Both the position numbers and the translations under genes were made by a program. This document shows positions 57,126-64,000 of a stretch of DNA of 64,000 nt, in pieces; the stretch's first letter is position 1, and the number at the start of each line of letters is the position of its first letter. The stretch is taken from NCBI GenBank assembly GCA_044372405.1, contig JBILRW010000001.1, positions 60,466 to 124,465 on the forward strand, given 5' to 3'. Origin of the DNA: CANGYM01 sp044372405. Its GTDB lineage: Bacteria > Pseudomonadota > Alphaproteobacteria > JAJTHO01 > CANGYM01. The notes under the pieces are model-generated. The model did not search any database. It was given only the letters and a program-made list of their open reading frames with translations, and was not told where the DNA came from.

Positions 57126-59276
57126 ATGACAACACGGCTACGGTTTTTGCGGCGTGTTTGCGTCCTGGCGTTATGCGCCGGGGTGATGATGATGGCTGGC
57201 GTCCAGGGGGCGTGGGCTAGAATTACAGGCCCCGTGGGTCCGTGTGTTCCGGCGGCTGAAATTGTCGATGCTCTTTACAGTACAGGAGGCGGTGCGGGAA
57301 GAAACGGCATCCCCGCAGATTATAAACCTCCTTGTCGGTTAGCACCGGGAAGAATTATGGCTATCCAGGCTTCGGAAACGGAAGATTTTCGGGATAATAG
57401 TATTGTCAATAGCGGGGGATATGTGGGTTGTGGACAATTAGGGCCATGGTATCACGAAAACCCCACATATCCTCGTGGCTCTTCATCCCCATTGACCATC
57501 CGTGGGGCGGGTAACGAAGTTCACAACCTGCTGCGTGCGGGGGAATACCTATGTTATATTCAAAGCGTTTTAAAAACAGATCGTTGCGAGGTTGTTGCGG
57601 CTGCCTATAATGCGGGTGAAAATGCTGTTAAGGCTGGACTCCCAACATCAGGAGGTGTGCAAGGCGATATTGAATTGATTATCAATAATTCCTCTACGGG
57701 GACAGCTAAAAAAAAGGAAATGAGGGAATATGTTGGCTGTAGTTGTGGTGGTCCCTTGCTTGAAAAATATACCAAATCTTCTAATCCAAACCGCTATTGT
57801 CGCCCCAACGGCGGTGGCGTGGCGGGCATCGGTGACATCGACACAGACGTTCTGGTCCTGGATAAAATCGCCGATGTGGGCACGGGGGTGATTCAGGCCC
57901 TGGCCAGTGTGGTTGGTACCGCTGTGATTTTGTTTGATAAGCACCTGGGTCCTGCGCTGCTGAGTTTGGTCATGACGGTGTATAGCATCATGGCGCTGTG
58001 GGCCATTGCGAAATTGCTGATGCCCTTTGGGAAGCCCGGTAATGCGGGGCAGACCATGAATGGCCTTCTGACCCTGACGGGAACGGTGGGGATTGTGGCG
58101 TTGATTTTGAATAACTTAAGCTTGCTGACCTCCCTGGTCTTTTTTCCCATTATGTCCATGATGACAGAGCTGGGGGATTTGAGTGCCAGCAGCTGTCCGA
58201 ACAACAGCCCCCTGCAACCCAAATGCACGGCGGCCAGCGCGCAATCGTTATCCGGTGATGTGGGAAAGGACGCGAAACTGCTGGCCACCCGTATGACCTG
58301 TACCGTGGATCAGGCCATTCAGCCCCTGAAACAAACGCTGCGCGTGTCCATGGCGTCCCTGAAACGGATGGAGTCCCGTCAGGGGCTTTCGGGTGGCTCG
58401 AACGTCTTGGCGTTCCTTACCAGAGGGAGCATTCTGGGTCTGGCGTTGGAAGATTTTTCCGAAAAACAAGTTCTGGCCATGCGCTTGATGATTCTGGCCA
58501 GTGCCCTGCCGCTGGCGGTGATGTCGGCGACATCCATTTTGGGGATTATTGCCACCACGGCCCAGGCGTTTTGGAAAATTGCCTTTGAGTTTTTTAAACT
58601 GGCCCCCGCCGTGGCGGCCTTTGCCTTTCGTCCCACCCGGGGGGTGTTTAGCAGCAGTGTGAAATCCTGGATCAGCCCCATCATGACCTTTGCGGTGATT
58701 TACAGCATGCTCGGGCTATCCTCAACCATCGTGTGTGGTGCGAATTTGGGGGATACAAGTTCTGGCCCCCTCACCATGGCCACGGACGGCGAGGGTTATT
58801 TAAAGGGTGTCAGCCAGGCCCCCTATAGCCTGGGCGCCGAACTCCGCAACCAAAAACCGGGAGAGGCCGTGTTTCCCGTCTTTACCAAAACCATCTGGCT
58901 CACCCTGGCCTTTTTTACGGTCTTTATGAACAGCTCGCTGCGGCTGGCCGCCAAAATGGATTGGGTGGGCGGCGGTGGTCTGGCCGATGGATTGTCAAAA
59001 CTGGTCAGCAATACCCTGGGGAATTTGGATCATTACAAATCCATGGCAGATAAAACGCTGGGTATGGGTGCCCGTGCCCTTCAAAATGCAGCCATGGAGT
59101 CGGGGAAAACCGATAAGGATGATAAGGACAAGGACGACAAAGACAACAAAAAAGAAGGTTCGGGTTCGCAAGCAGACGAAAACAGTGATGATCCCAGAAG
59201 CCCCAAAGCTGAAAAACAAGGATTAGGACAACAGTCAGTCGACCAAAACGCGCCACCAGAAAGGACCGCCGTATGA
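57126..59276 (+). CDS. VirB6-like T4SS protein with N-terminal lytic-transglycosylase-like region
   Basis: A 716-aa protein. Signal peptide to about residue 31. Residues about 72-168 resemble an SLT lytic transglycosylase: IMAIQASETEDF with a candidate catalytic Glu at 84 or 86, SGGYVGCGQLGPW near 96-108, and AAYNAGENAV at 159-168, the three motif positions of VirB1-type enzymes. The rest is a VirB6/TrbL-like membrane part with about six helices (VVGTAVILFDKHLGPALLSL and LMILASALPLAVMSATSILG among them). A Lys/Asp tail (KTDKDDKDKDDKDNKK) near residue 660 closes it. Its stop overlaps the next VirB6-like gene. Cell-wall cleavage and channel formation in one chain is inferred. Confidence 0.7.
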   Translation: MTTRLRFLRRVCVLALCAGVMMMAGVQGAWARITGPVGPCVPAAEIVDALYSTGGGAGRNGIPADYKPPCRLAPGRIMAIQASETEDFRDNSIVNSGGYVGCGQLGPWYHENPTYPRGSSSPLTIRGAGNEVHNLLRAGEYLCYIQSVLKTDRCEVVAAAYNAGENAVKAGLPTSGGVQGDIELIINNSSTGTAKKKEMREYVGCSCGGPLLEKYTKSSNPNRYCRPNGGGVAGIGDIDTDVLVLDKIADVGTGVIQALASVVGTAVILFDKHLGPALLSLVMTVYSIMALWAIAKLLMPFGKPGNAGQTMNGLLTLTGTVGIVALILNNLSLLTSLVFFPIMSMMTELGDLSASSCPNNSPLQPKCTAASAQSLSGDVGKDAKLLATRMTCTVDQAIQPLKQTLRVSMASLKRMESRQGLSGGSNVLAFLTRGSILGLALEDFSEKQVLAMRLMILASALPLAVMSATSILGIIATTAQAFWKIAFEFFKLAPAVAAFAFRPTRGVFSSSVKSWISPIMTFAVIYSMLGLSSTIVCGANLGDTSSGPLTMATDGEGYLKGVSQAPYSLGAELRNQKPGEAVFPVFTKTIWLTLAFFTVFMNSSLRLAAKMDWVGGGGLADGLSKLVSNTLGNLDHYKSMADKTLGMGARALQNAAMESGKTDKDDKDKDDKDNKKEGSGSQADENSDDPRSPKAEKQGLGQQSVDQNAPPERTAV

Positions 59277-60874
59277 CCCGTCTTTTCCTGGTTTTGGCGA
59301 TTGTGCTTGGGTGTGCCTGGGGGCCGGTGTCCCAGGCGGCAATGCTTGGGGGTGGCGACGATACACAGACAGCTGTTCCTGACGTTAGTGTACCTGGAAT
59401 ACCGGTGATCCCCTCAACGCCACCACAACAATCAACCACTGGGGCGCCTTCGGGGATAGATCCAAATTTTGGGAAAATTGACGTAAAGGGTGTGGGGCAG
59501 ATTGATGCCTTTAAAAAAACACAAAAACGCCTGGCGGAAACCTGTCAGGATTATAACAGTATTAACGGCGATGTCACCGGCAACAATCCCGCCGCCAGCT
59601 TAACGCAAAATTTTTTGCGGGCCTTTGCCACCCTGCAAAAGGAATTTAATACCAAAATTGCGGGTGCGTCGGTGGGGCTCGGATTGGTTATTTTGGTTTT
59701 GTTTTCGCTGTTTTATGTTTTGCGGATGTTGTTTCCCTTTACCCCATTTGGGCAGATTGCTGAAACCTATAACCAGATTTTCAATTTGTGGGGCGTTGCT
59801 ATTGTGGTGTTTGTCATTGTGATGAATCCCAACTTTATTCCCAATAACATTGTGTATCCGATTTTCAAAAGTTTGTTGAATGCCAATTTCAGTTTGCTGC
59901 AAATTTCCTCAACCATGGCCTATGATGCGACGGGGGGGGCGGCCAAAACAGACCCAGGCTGTTTGGGGAAATCGGGGAACACCCCTTTAGAGCGCATCAT
60001 TCGCGGCATTGTGGAACAAACCACATATGCCCAGGGGGTGAGCATGAGCAATCTGTGCATCAGCCTGAGCATCATCGGCTTTGCCAACCCCCAGGACGGC
60101 GACCGATGTTTCCAGGCCAATAAGCAAAGAGGCGCCATCGAGGCCTGTAAAGACGAAAATATCGCCAAAGGGTATTGGAATGCCCAAGCCTGTAATATCC
60201 AAGTCGCCGGTGGCTTCCTTTTGGGCCTACTTCAGGGGGGATGGGGTATGCTGAGAGGAACCATAGAGCTCATCGGGAATAAATTTAACGGCGATAACAT
60301 CGGTCTCATGTTATTGAATATCGTGATCGCCCTGATTTTCGGGTTTGGTCTTTTTATGATTAACCTTTATAAATACCTGATGATCGGGCTGTATATGCTG
60401 GAGGCCGCCATGCTGCCCTTTATCCTGTCGGCCTTTTGGAGTTTAATTGCCATCATCGGCATCATTCCCGCGGGGCGGGGCGTGATCAAAACAGCGTTTT
60501 TTGCGGTTTTACAGGGGGGGGCGACGATTATTTTTCTGGGGTTGGGCCTGTCGGTCATTGCCGCCATGGATACCTATGTTTGGTATCAATTTACCCAGGA
60601 TAAAGATATGATTCAAACAACGCTGGTGAGTGGGGAAAACTTTATGTACGCCTGGCCGCTGTGGATGATTTTAATTACCAGTTTTGCCGGGATTAATGCC
60701 CTGAAGCAGGCCCGTTCCATGGCCGAATCCATCTTCAAAACAGGACTGAGTTTAAACATTGCCGACAGTATGTTCAACACCTTTAAAAATATGGTCTATT
60801 TTGCCATAGACGTTGTGGGCGATCTGGCCAGTTCGGGTGCCTTCAGCAAAGTGCGCCGTGTGGTGTTGCGCTGA
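59273..60874 (+). CDS. VirB6/TrbL-like T4SS membrane protein
   Basis: A 533-aa protein with signal peptide (ending SQA near residue 22), a Pro/Thr-rich stretch (VPGIPVIPSTPPQQSTTG) and about seven helices. The first (GLGLVILVLFSLFYVLRML) lies near residue 135; a Cys-containing periplasmic loop sits at about 220-310. The late ALKQARSMAESIFKTGLS segment is a conserved-looking amphipathic end. Topology and position after the other VirB6-like gene support the VirB6/TrbL assignment; sequence signatures of this family are weak. The gene ends in TGATG with cutA, so cutA and rsmA are translationally coupled to the secretion genes. Confidence 0.68.
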   Translation: MTRLFLVLAIVLGCAWGPVSQAAMLGGGDDTQTAVPDVSVPGIPVIPSTPPQQSTTGAPSGIDPNFGKIDVKGVGQIDAFKKTQKRLAETCQDYNSINGDVTGNNPAASLTQNFLRAFATLQKEFNTKIAGASVGLGLVILVLFSLFYVLRMLFPFTPFGQIAETYNQIFNLWGVAIVVFVIVMNPNFIPNNIVYPIFKSLLNANFSLLQISSTMAYDATGGAAKTDPGCLGKSGNTPLERIIRGIVEQTTYAQGVSMSNLCISLSIIGFANPQDGDRCFQANKQRGAIEACKDENIAKGYWNAQACNIQVAGGFLLGLLQGGWGMLRGTIELIGNKFNGDNIGLMLLNIVIALIFGFGLFMINLYKYLMIGLYMLEAAMLPFILSAFWSLIAIIGIIPAGRGVIKTAFFAVLQGGATIIFLGLGLSVIAAMDTYVWYQFTQDKDMIQTTLVSGENFMYAWPLWMILITSFAGINALKQARSMAESIFKTGLSLNIADSMFNTFKNMVYFAIDVVGDLASSGAFSKVRRVVLR

Positions 60875-61167
60875 TGTATTTGATCTATTGCCCGTGTCCC
60901 CACCAAAAGGTTGCCAAAGAACTGGCGCAAGGTTTGCTTACGCAGGGTTTGGCGGTGTGTGTAACCATTCTCCCTTCCATAACCTCCCTTTATCTGTGGC
61001 AAGGGAAAATCGTGGAGGAAGGCGAGGCCCTAATGCTGATAAAAACCCTGAAGGCCGAGGCGGTATCCACCTACCTAACCCAGCACCATCCCTATGACGT
61101 TCCCGCCATTGTCACCATTCCCGTGGGGGTCAATGAAGCGTTTAAGCGGTGGGCAGAGGGGTTATGA
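60874..61167 (+). CDS. cutA: Divalent-cation tolerance protein CutA
   Basis: Small trimeric cytoplasmic protein, implicated in copper tolerance and signalling though its molecular role is unsettled. The 97-aa product is a little shorter than usual. It shows the family pattern: LAQGLLTQGLAVCVTILPSI, SLYLWQGKIVEEGEALMLIK, and HHPYDVPAIVTIPV. The normal ACVN segment reads VCVT here. The start overlaps the VirB6-like stop by one base and the stop overlaps the rsmA start by ATGA. Confidence 0.92.
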   Translation: MYLIYCPCPHQKVAKELAQGLLTQGLAVCVTILPSITSLYLWQGKIVEEGEALMLIKTLKAEAVSTYLTQHHPYDVPAIVTIPVGVNEAFKRWAEGL

Positions 61168-62009
61168 GCATCGAAACCCTCCCCCCGCTGCGCGAAATCA
61201 TCGCCCAGCATGACCTGGTGGCCCGGAAAAGCCACGGCCAAAATTTTCTGTTTGATTTGAATATCCTAAAAAAAATCGTCCGTTTTTCAGGGGCCAACAC
61301 AACCGATACCATCATTGAAATTGGCCCCGGCCCTGGGGGATTGACCCGGGCTTTGTTTTTAGAGGGGTATAGTAACGTCATCGTCATTGAAAAAGACCCC
61401 CAGTTTCTCAGTGCCTTAGAAGACATTCGCGCCGCCGCCCCATCGTTACAGATTGTCATGGGCGATGCCCTGGCGGTGGATTTTTCATCGTTGGGGATCG
61501 CCCCCCGCCATATCGTTGCCAATTTACCGTATAATATCAGCACGCCTATCCTCACCAACCTGCTGCATCATGGATCCGACATTGCCAGCATCACGGTGTT
61601 GCTGCAAAAAGAAGTGACTGAGCGCATCGCCGCCCCCCATGGCAGTAAGGTCTACGGACGCCTCAGCATTCTGGCCCAGGCCTTATGTGATGTATCCTTG
61701 GGGCCCGTGATCCCGGGCCAGGCCTTTGTCCCGCCCCCCAAGGTCACATCCCAGGTCATTCGCCTGATCCCCAAACCCACCACCGTTTGTCCGAAAACCC
61801 TGGAACGGGTGACGGCCGCTGCGTTTCAGGCCCGCCGCAAGATGATCAAAAGCACCTTGATGAAGATTTTACCCCTGACAGAACAGGACCTACAGCCCCT
61901 GAACATCGCCCCCACCCATCGTCCTGAGCAAATCAGCATCGCGGGATATGTGGCGTTGGCCCACCTTTTGCAACCGCGTTTACATTTCGGCAATGTTTCT
62001 TTGTCATAG
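61164..62009 (+). CDS. rsmA: 16S rRNA (adenine1518/1519-N6)-dimethyltransferase
   Basis: Dimethylates two adjacent adenines in the 3' hairpin of 16S rRNA late in 30S assembly. The product is 281 aa from ATG 61164. KSHGQNFLFDLNIL at the N-terminus, the SAM site EIGPGPGGLTRAL, VIEKDPQFLSAL, the catalytic NLPYNISTPIL and FVPPPKVTSQVIRL are all in place. The usual partner pdxA is absent; instead the gene follows cutA with a four-base overlap. rpoN begins 34 bases after the stop. Confidence 0.96.
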   Translation: MSIETLPPLREIIAQHDLVARKSHGQNFLFDLNILKKIVRFSGANTTDTIIEIGPGPGGLTRALFLEGYSNVIVIEKDPQFLSALEDIRAAAPSLQIVMGDALAVDFSSLGIAPRHIVANLPYNISTPILTNLLHHGSDIASITVLLQKEVTERIAAPHGSKVYGRLSILAQALCDVSLGPVIPGQAFVPPPKVTSQVIRLIPKPTTVCPKTLERVTAAAFQARRKMIKSTLMKILPLTEQDLQPLNIAPTHRPEQISIAGYVALAHLLQPRLHFGNVSLS

Positions 62010-62043
62010 ATTGTAAGAAGACCCTTTAAAAAAACATAAAAAC

Positions 62044-63438
62044 ATGACCACCCTTCGCACCGGTTTACAGACGGGGTTGCAACAATCCCTGGTGATGACA
62101 CCTAAATTGCAACAGGCCATTAAGCTGTTGCAGCTCTCGGCCCTGGACCTGTCTGTTGAAATCGGCCCCTATATCCTGGAAAACCCCCTGCTGGAGGTCG
62201 ATGATGGCCTGGCTGAGGGCCAAGGCTTACCCCGCGAAGAATCCCACGATCTGGACATGAGTGATCAGGATTTTTGGGATCCCAGCTCCGATTTATCCTG
62301 CATTGATTTGCCCCGCGCCGATACGGACCATGATGCCCTGATGGATAGGGGCGAAGAAGAGGGCCTGCGCTCCTATGTCACGCGCCACATTGGCCTGTTG
62401 TTCAGCCATTCTCAGGATATCCTGATCGCCTTACGGTTGCTGGATGGCCTGGATGCCTCCGGCTATCTGGTGGATGATGTGGCGGAAATCGCGGATCAAT
62501 TGGGGGCGGAGACTTCCGATGTGATGCACGTGTTGGACATTTTACAAACCCTGGAACCGGCTGGCCTTTTTGCCCGTACGCTTTCCGAGTGCCTGACTTT
62601 ACAACTGCGGGATCGTAACCGTCTGGACCCCCATATGGAAACCCTGATGGATCATCTGGAGGACCTGGGCGGGCAGCATTATGATAAACTCATGTCCTGG
62701 TGCCAGGTGACGCGGGATGAACTCAAATCCATGGTGACAGAAATCAAAACCCTGAATCCCCGGCCCGGAACGCGTTTCCTGAGTGAGCGCGCCGAAACCA
62801 TGATTCCCGATGTTTTGGTGAAAAAAGACGCCGTTGGCGCTTGGCAGGTGCAGCTGAATCCCGTGGCCTTTCCCAAAGTGACCTTTCAACGGGCGGCATA
62901 TGAGGACTTAAAAGCCCGATTGCGTCAGAAAGAAGACAAAGCCTATTTAACCCAAACCCGCAGCAATGCCGATTGGCTGCTAAAGGCCCTGGAGCAGCGC
63001 GCCGAATCCATTTTTAAGGTCGCCACGGAAATTGTGCGCCAGCAAGAATCGTTTCTCAATCATGGCATTGTCTACCTAAAACCCATGGTCCTGCGGGACG
63101 TGGCCGAAAAAACGGGCCTGCATGAAAGCACCATCAGCCGCGTCACCACCCAGAAATTTATGGTCACGCCGCGCGGAACCTTTGAAATGAAATACTTTTT
63201 TGGTCAGGGCATTGCAAATGCCATTGGCACAACCTATAGCGCGAAATACATCAAAGAACGCATCGCCCATCATATCACCCAAGAAACCGAACGTACCGTT
63301 CTTTCCGATGATGCCCTGGTGGAGGCCCTGAAACGCGAAGGCATCGAGGCCGCCCGCCGCACCGTCGCCAAATACCGCGAGGCCATGAACATCCCCTCAT
63401 CCGCCCAGCGCCGCCGGGGATTGAGGGCTGCCCTGTAG
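62044..63438 (+). CDS. rpoN: RNA polymerase sigma-54 factor
   Basis: Alternative sigma factor that needs AAA+ activators and recognises -24/-12 promoters. The product is 464 aa. The Gln/Leu-rich region I (GLQQSLVMTPKLQQAIKLLQ) binds activators. An acidic region II follows. The core-binding domain includes GLDASGYLVDDVAEIADQLG, the HTH region contains VAEKTGLHESTISRVTTQKF, and the RpoN box is ARRTVAKYRE near residue 440. No -24/-12 element was recognised in front of the genes of this window. The next feature downstream is palindromic repeat copy C. Confidence 0.96.
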   Translation: MTTLRTGLQTGLQQSLVMTPKLQQAIKLLQLSALDLSVEIGPYILENPLLEVDDGLAEGQGLPREESHDLDMSDQDFWDPSSDLSCIDLPRADTDHDALMDRGEEEGLRSYVTRHIGLLFSHSQDILIALRLLDGLDASGYLVDDVAEIADQLGAETSDVMHVLDILQTLEPAGLFARTLSECLTLQLRDRNRLDPHMETLMDHLEDLGGQHYDKLMSWCQVTRDELKSMVTEIKTLNPRPGTRFLSERAETMIPDVLVKKDAVGAWQVQLNPVAFPKVTFQRAAYEDLKARLRQKEDKAYLTQTRSNADWLLKALEQRAESIFKVATEIVRQQESFLNHGIVYLKPMVLRDVAEKTGLHESTISRVTTQKFMVTPRGTFEMKYFFGQGIANAIGTTYSAKYIKERIAHHITQETERTVLSDDALVEALKREGIEAARRTVAKYREAMNIPSSAQRRRGLRAAL

Positions 63439-63454
63439 GAAAACAAGTTTTTTT

Positions 63455-63542
63455 GTCATTGCGAGTTGCAAAGCAACGAAGCAATCCAGGGTTTCCGGGA
63501 GCTGTAGCCTTTCTGGATTGCTTCGCTGCGCTCGCAAAGACG
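63455..63542. repeat. Dispersed palindromic repeat, copy C
   Basis: Reads gtcattgcgagttgc..gcaatccagg and, from the other side, gcgagcgcagcgaagcaatc plus cagaaaggct. The AATCCAG/CTGGATT cores match copies A and B. It lies between rpoN and the convergent tRNA-Lys and may end both transcripts. Confidence 0.75.
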
Positions 63543-63560
63543 GTTTAGAGAGGTGTTAAG

Positions 63561-63636
63561 TGGTGCGCCCGACAAGATTCGAACTTGTGACAACCGGATT
63601 AAAAGTCAGGTGCTCTACCGACTGAGCTACGGGCGC
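63561..63636 (-). tRNA. tRNA-Lys (TTT anticodon)
   Basis: A 76-base tRNA on the minus strand. The acceptor stem GCGCCCG pairs fully with CGGGCGC, discriminator A, encoded CCA (63563-63561). D-arm TAGCTCAGTCGGTAGAGCA, anticodon loop CTTTTAA with TTT, and T-loop AGTTCGAATCT are regular. Confidence 0.96.
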
Positions 63637-63789
63637 AAACTGTGAAGAGGTTTTCTAGTGTATTTTTTATGAGGATTCAAGGGATTTTTTGGCGTCAAGA
63701 AAGTTAACGGTTGCAAAATATTTTATTTTATGATAATGTCCTTCAATAAAGTTCTTTTTTCAAGTTTTGGTTTTTTTTAGGAGTTGCTT

Positions 63790-64000
63790 ATGAGCCAGCC
63801 ATCTATCACACGACAACAGTTGAAAATGATAAAAGAGGCTTTGGAAGGAAGTATAATTTCCACCGAAGAGGCGATTATTACTGTGGGAAATGAAAGCTAT
63901 AGAAATCCGAAAATTGTATCCGATTCTGAAGGGAGGCCATTCTTCCTGCTTGAAGATAGCCAGGGGCGCCCTGTTGCCATTGCTGTGGAAGGATTCAGCC
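63790..64000 (+). CDS. Unknown protein, N-terminal part (runs off the window)
   Basis: The frame opens at ATG 63790, six bases after AGGAG, and is open to the window end (70 codons). It reads MSQPSITRQQLKMIKEALEG, then a beta-rich segment with two related pieces, SEGRPFFLLEDSQ and SQGRPVAIAVEGF. I recognise no family. The 150 bases upstream are AT-rich and contain TATAATaTC-like sequence in reverse only; a promoter is likely but not placed. Composition is more AT-rich than the neighbouring housekeeping genes. Confidence 0.6.
   Translation, partial: MSQPSITRQQLKMIKEALEGSIISTEEAIITVGNESYRNPKIVSDSEGRPFFLLEDSQGRPVAIAVEGFS

Overview
The window comes from a Gram-negative alphaproteobacterium with about 50% GC. 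The evidence is gene content and order. An aa3-type cytochrome oxidase set (ctaC/ctaD, a tiny CoxF-like frame, ctaG, ctaE, DUF983, SURF1) sits near ispH-thrB-rnhA, which is the classic alphaproteobacterial neighbourhood. DivK-PleD, HdaA next to an AI-2E/PerM-type protein, and RpoN point the same way. LPS genes (kdsB, lptD, lptF, lptG) and mlaE/mlaF show a normal outer membrane. Amino-acid and cofactor genes (thrB, thrC, leuB, leuD, aroC, bioD) argue against an extremely reduced genome. The scattered nuo and cox genes, dispersed palindromic repeats and a type IV secretion system (T4SS) would suit a host-associated lineage such as Holosporales-like or Rhodospirillales-related bacteria, but I cannot place it further.

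Layout. 1-4.0 kb (minus): ctaD (partial), ctaC, cyclophilin, rpsD, an rRNA/tRNA 2'-O-methyltransferase, nuoI. 4.0-5.2 kb (plus): CoxF-like peptide, ctaG, ogt. 5.2-7.5 kb (minus): kdsB and dnaX, the latter with a ten-A frameshift site that joins gamma to tau. 7.7-9.7 kb (plus): ctaE, DUF983, SURF1, tRNA-Ser. 9.9-14.2 kb (minus): a SWIM zinc-finger plus SNF2 helicase pair and a small unknown gene. 14.4-22.8 kb (plus): ispH, thrB, rnhA, AmpG-like MFS, esterase, thrC, divK, pleD, ndk. 22.9-27.8 kb (minus): lptF, lptG, lptD, pirin. 28.0-37.2 kb (minus): first T4SS locus. 37.4-39.3 kb (plus): leuD, leuB, tRNA-Gln. 39.5-43.6 kb (minus): TerC, nuoH, nuoG. 43.8-49.3 kb (plus): PilZ-like/HlyD protein, fabI, aroC, sppA. 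49.5-53.1 kb: hdaA, AI-2E protein, degenerate glycosyltransferase, bioD, EVE protein, tRNA-Asp. 53.3-57.0 kb (plus): DAACS transporter, mlaE, mlaF, DUF58. 57.1-63.4 kb (plus): second T4SS locus, cutA, rsmA, rpoN. The end holds tRNA-Lys (minus) and the start of an unknown gene.

The most interesting system is the T4SS. Locus 1 reads, in transcription order: two single-domain VirB2-like pilins, two genes that each carry two pilin domains in tandem, VirB3, VirB4, a VirB5-like exported protein with repeats and long G tracts, and two exported proteins I do not recognise. Locus 2, about 20 kb away, encodes a VirB6-like protein with an N-terminal lytic-transglycosylase-like (VirB1-like) region, followed by a second VirB6-like protein. 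A palindrome of the form TGTGA-N6-TCACA lies at the promoter of each locus. I noticed none elsewhere in the window, which suggests one Crp/Fnr-type regulator controls both. VirB8, VirB9, VirB10, VirB11 and VirD4 are not in this window.

Small mobile or palindromic DNAs are frequent: a 163-bp MITE-like element with a TAA duplication, a 126-bp inverted-repeat element in the leader of T4SS locus 2, three copies of a cattgcgag-type palindrome, and a complex palindrome that supplies the last codons of the terC-like gene. No CRISPR array, rRNA gene or complete insertion sequence was seen.
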